Of a DNA stretch of 58,188 nt, positions 57,744-58,188 are shown piece by piece. Each line of letters starts with the position of its first letter. Positions within the stretch are counted from its first letter, which is position 1. The stretch lies in NCBI GenBank assembly GCA_015680685.1, contig MNCI01002118.1:238340-296527 (forward strand). The letters run 5' to 3'. Under the pieces are notes generated by a model, which was not told the origin of the DNA, searched no databases, and saw nothing but the letters and a program-made list of their open reading frames with translations. The stretch comes from Gnetum montanum. Its lineage: Eukaryota > Streptophyta > Gnetopsida > Gnetales > Gnetaceae. The position numbers and the translations under genes were made by a program.

Positions 57744-58188
57744 TGATGGGATGCAATATCGCATGGGCCACAATATCGTGTCTTTCACGATATCGCATCC
57801 CTCGTGATATCACATCCTCCCCCATGATATCACGTACGCGATATTGCAGTGTGCTGTCATATCTATAAATAAGAGGCGGCTCTTCATTGTTTCCTCATCC
57901 TAGGCTAGACAGTAGGAAAACTCTGGCAGATTGATCACTCCAGAGATAGAATATTTTCCATGTTCCCGCAGTAGGATTCCTAAAGTGAATGGATCTTTAT
58001 TCGAGCAAACATTGTACCTGAACACAAGTTTGTGTACGACAATAAAGATGAGCTTCTTGGATAAACCTTACAGTGCATGGAATAGGCTAATTAGGATTTT
58101 ATTTACTGTTATTTATTATTTGTTATTTATTATCTATTATTTACTGCTTTCTCTCTCACCCCTTCTCTACTAGTTAAGTGCCTCAGTA
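57744..58188 (+). mobile_element. Family-A LTR, 5' part, cut by window end
   Basis: Starts TGATGGGA inside the caulimovirid RT. Palindrome cluster 57752-57850, TATAAATAAGAGG at 57864, GCAGTAGGATTCCTAAAGTGAA and CTTTATTCGAGCA blocks, then CTCTCTCACC and CCTCAGTA at the edge. It is closer to the LTR at 1-612 than to 55047-55869 in U3/R (shared CTCCAGAG, CCCGCAGTAGGA and GAACACAAG blocks). The preceding 5 bp CCAAC is the candidate target duplication. Confidence 0.85.

Noticed and set aside
55047-58188. 55047-55869 and 57744-58188 as the LTR pair of one element with viral-type pol
   Set aside because: 55047 is preceded by a polypurine tract and a spacer shared with 613-2022, so it is a 3' LTR. 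The two LTRs also differ strongly in U3, the right one being closer to 1-612.

Overview
This is a plant nuclear window built almost entirely of nested, decayed LTR retrotransposons. I see no intact host gene, tRNA or rRNA. The plant assignment rests on three lineages that are typical of land plants: an Athila-type Ty3/gypsy element, a Tat-type (Ogre/Retand-like) Ty3/gypsy family with a second RNase H, and an endogenous caulimovirid fragment. Species cannot be read from the sequence.

Layout. 1-612 is a minus-strand LTR (family A) inserted into the 3' part of an older Athila-like element (613-2022, its 3' LTR 2023-2900). 2901-9442 is eroded DNA holding a 22-bp minisatellite, a (TG)n tract, a probable LTR relic ending at 5290 and a protease relic (5700-6110). 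Element A (Athila-type, plus strand) runs from its truncated 5' LTR (9443-9953) through gag-pro to 13341, and resumes at 50854 with RT/RNase H, a gutted integrase, a spacer and the 3' LTR (55047-55869). The 37.5 kb between is element B1 (13342-50848, target duplication GATCC). B1's own 5' LTR is split by a sister element B2 (13889-32849, target duplication GCCTC). 55870-57743 is a caulimovirid protease/RT relic, cut off on the right by another family-A LTR (57744 to the window end).

The main result is in the B family. Between protease and RT each copy carries a gene on the opposite strand (B2 20089-25186; B1 38748-43074). It has about eight exons, GT-AG introns whose phases join into one frame, a TATA box 133-135 bp upstream of the ATG, a Glu-rich segment and an acidic tail. 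Exons 1, 2 and 7 have identical lengths in the two copies (119, 450 and 821 bp). Short TTAAACTAG-type repeat arrays bracket this module, and a sense-strand splice acceptor lies just before RT. A sense gag-pol intron and an antisense gene may therefore occupy the same DNA. A second antisense reading frame is likely between integrase and 3' LTR. Both copies are broken by stops, mostly explainable as C-to-T changes, so what is seen are fossils of a once-functional arrangement.
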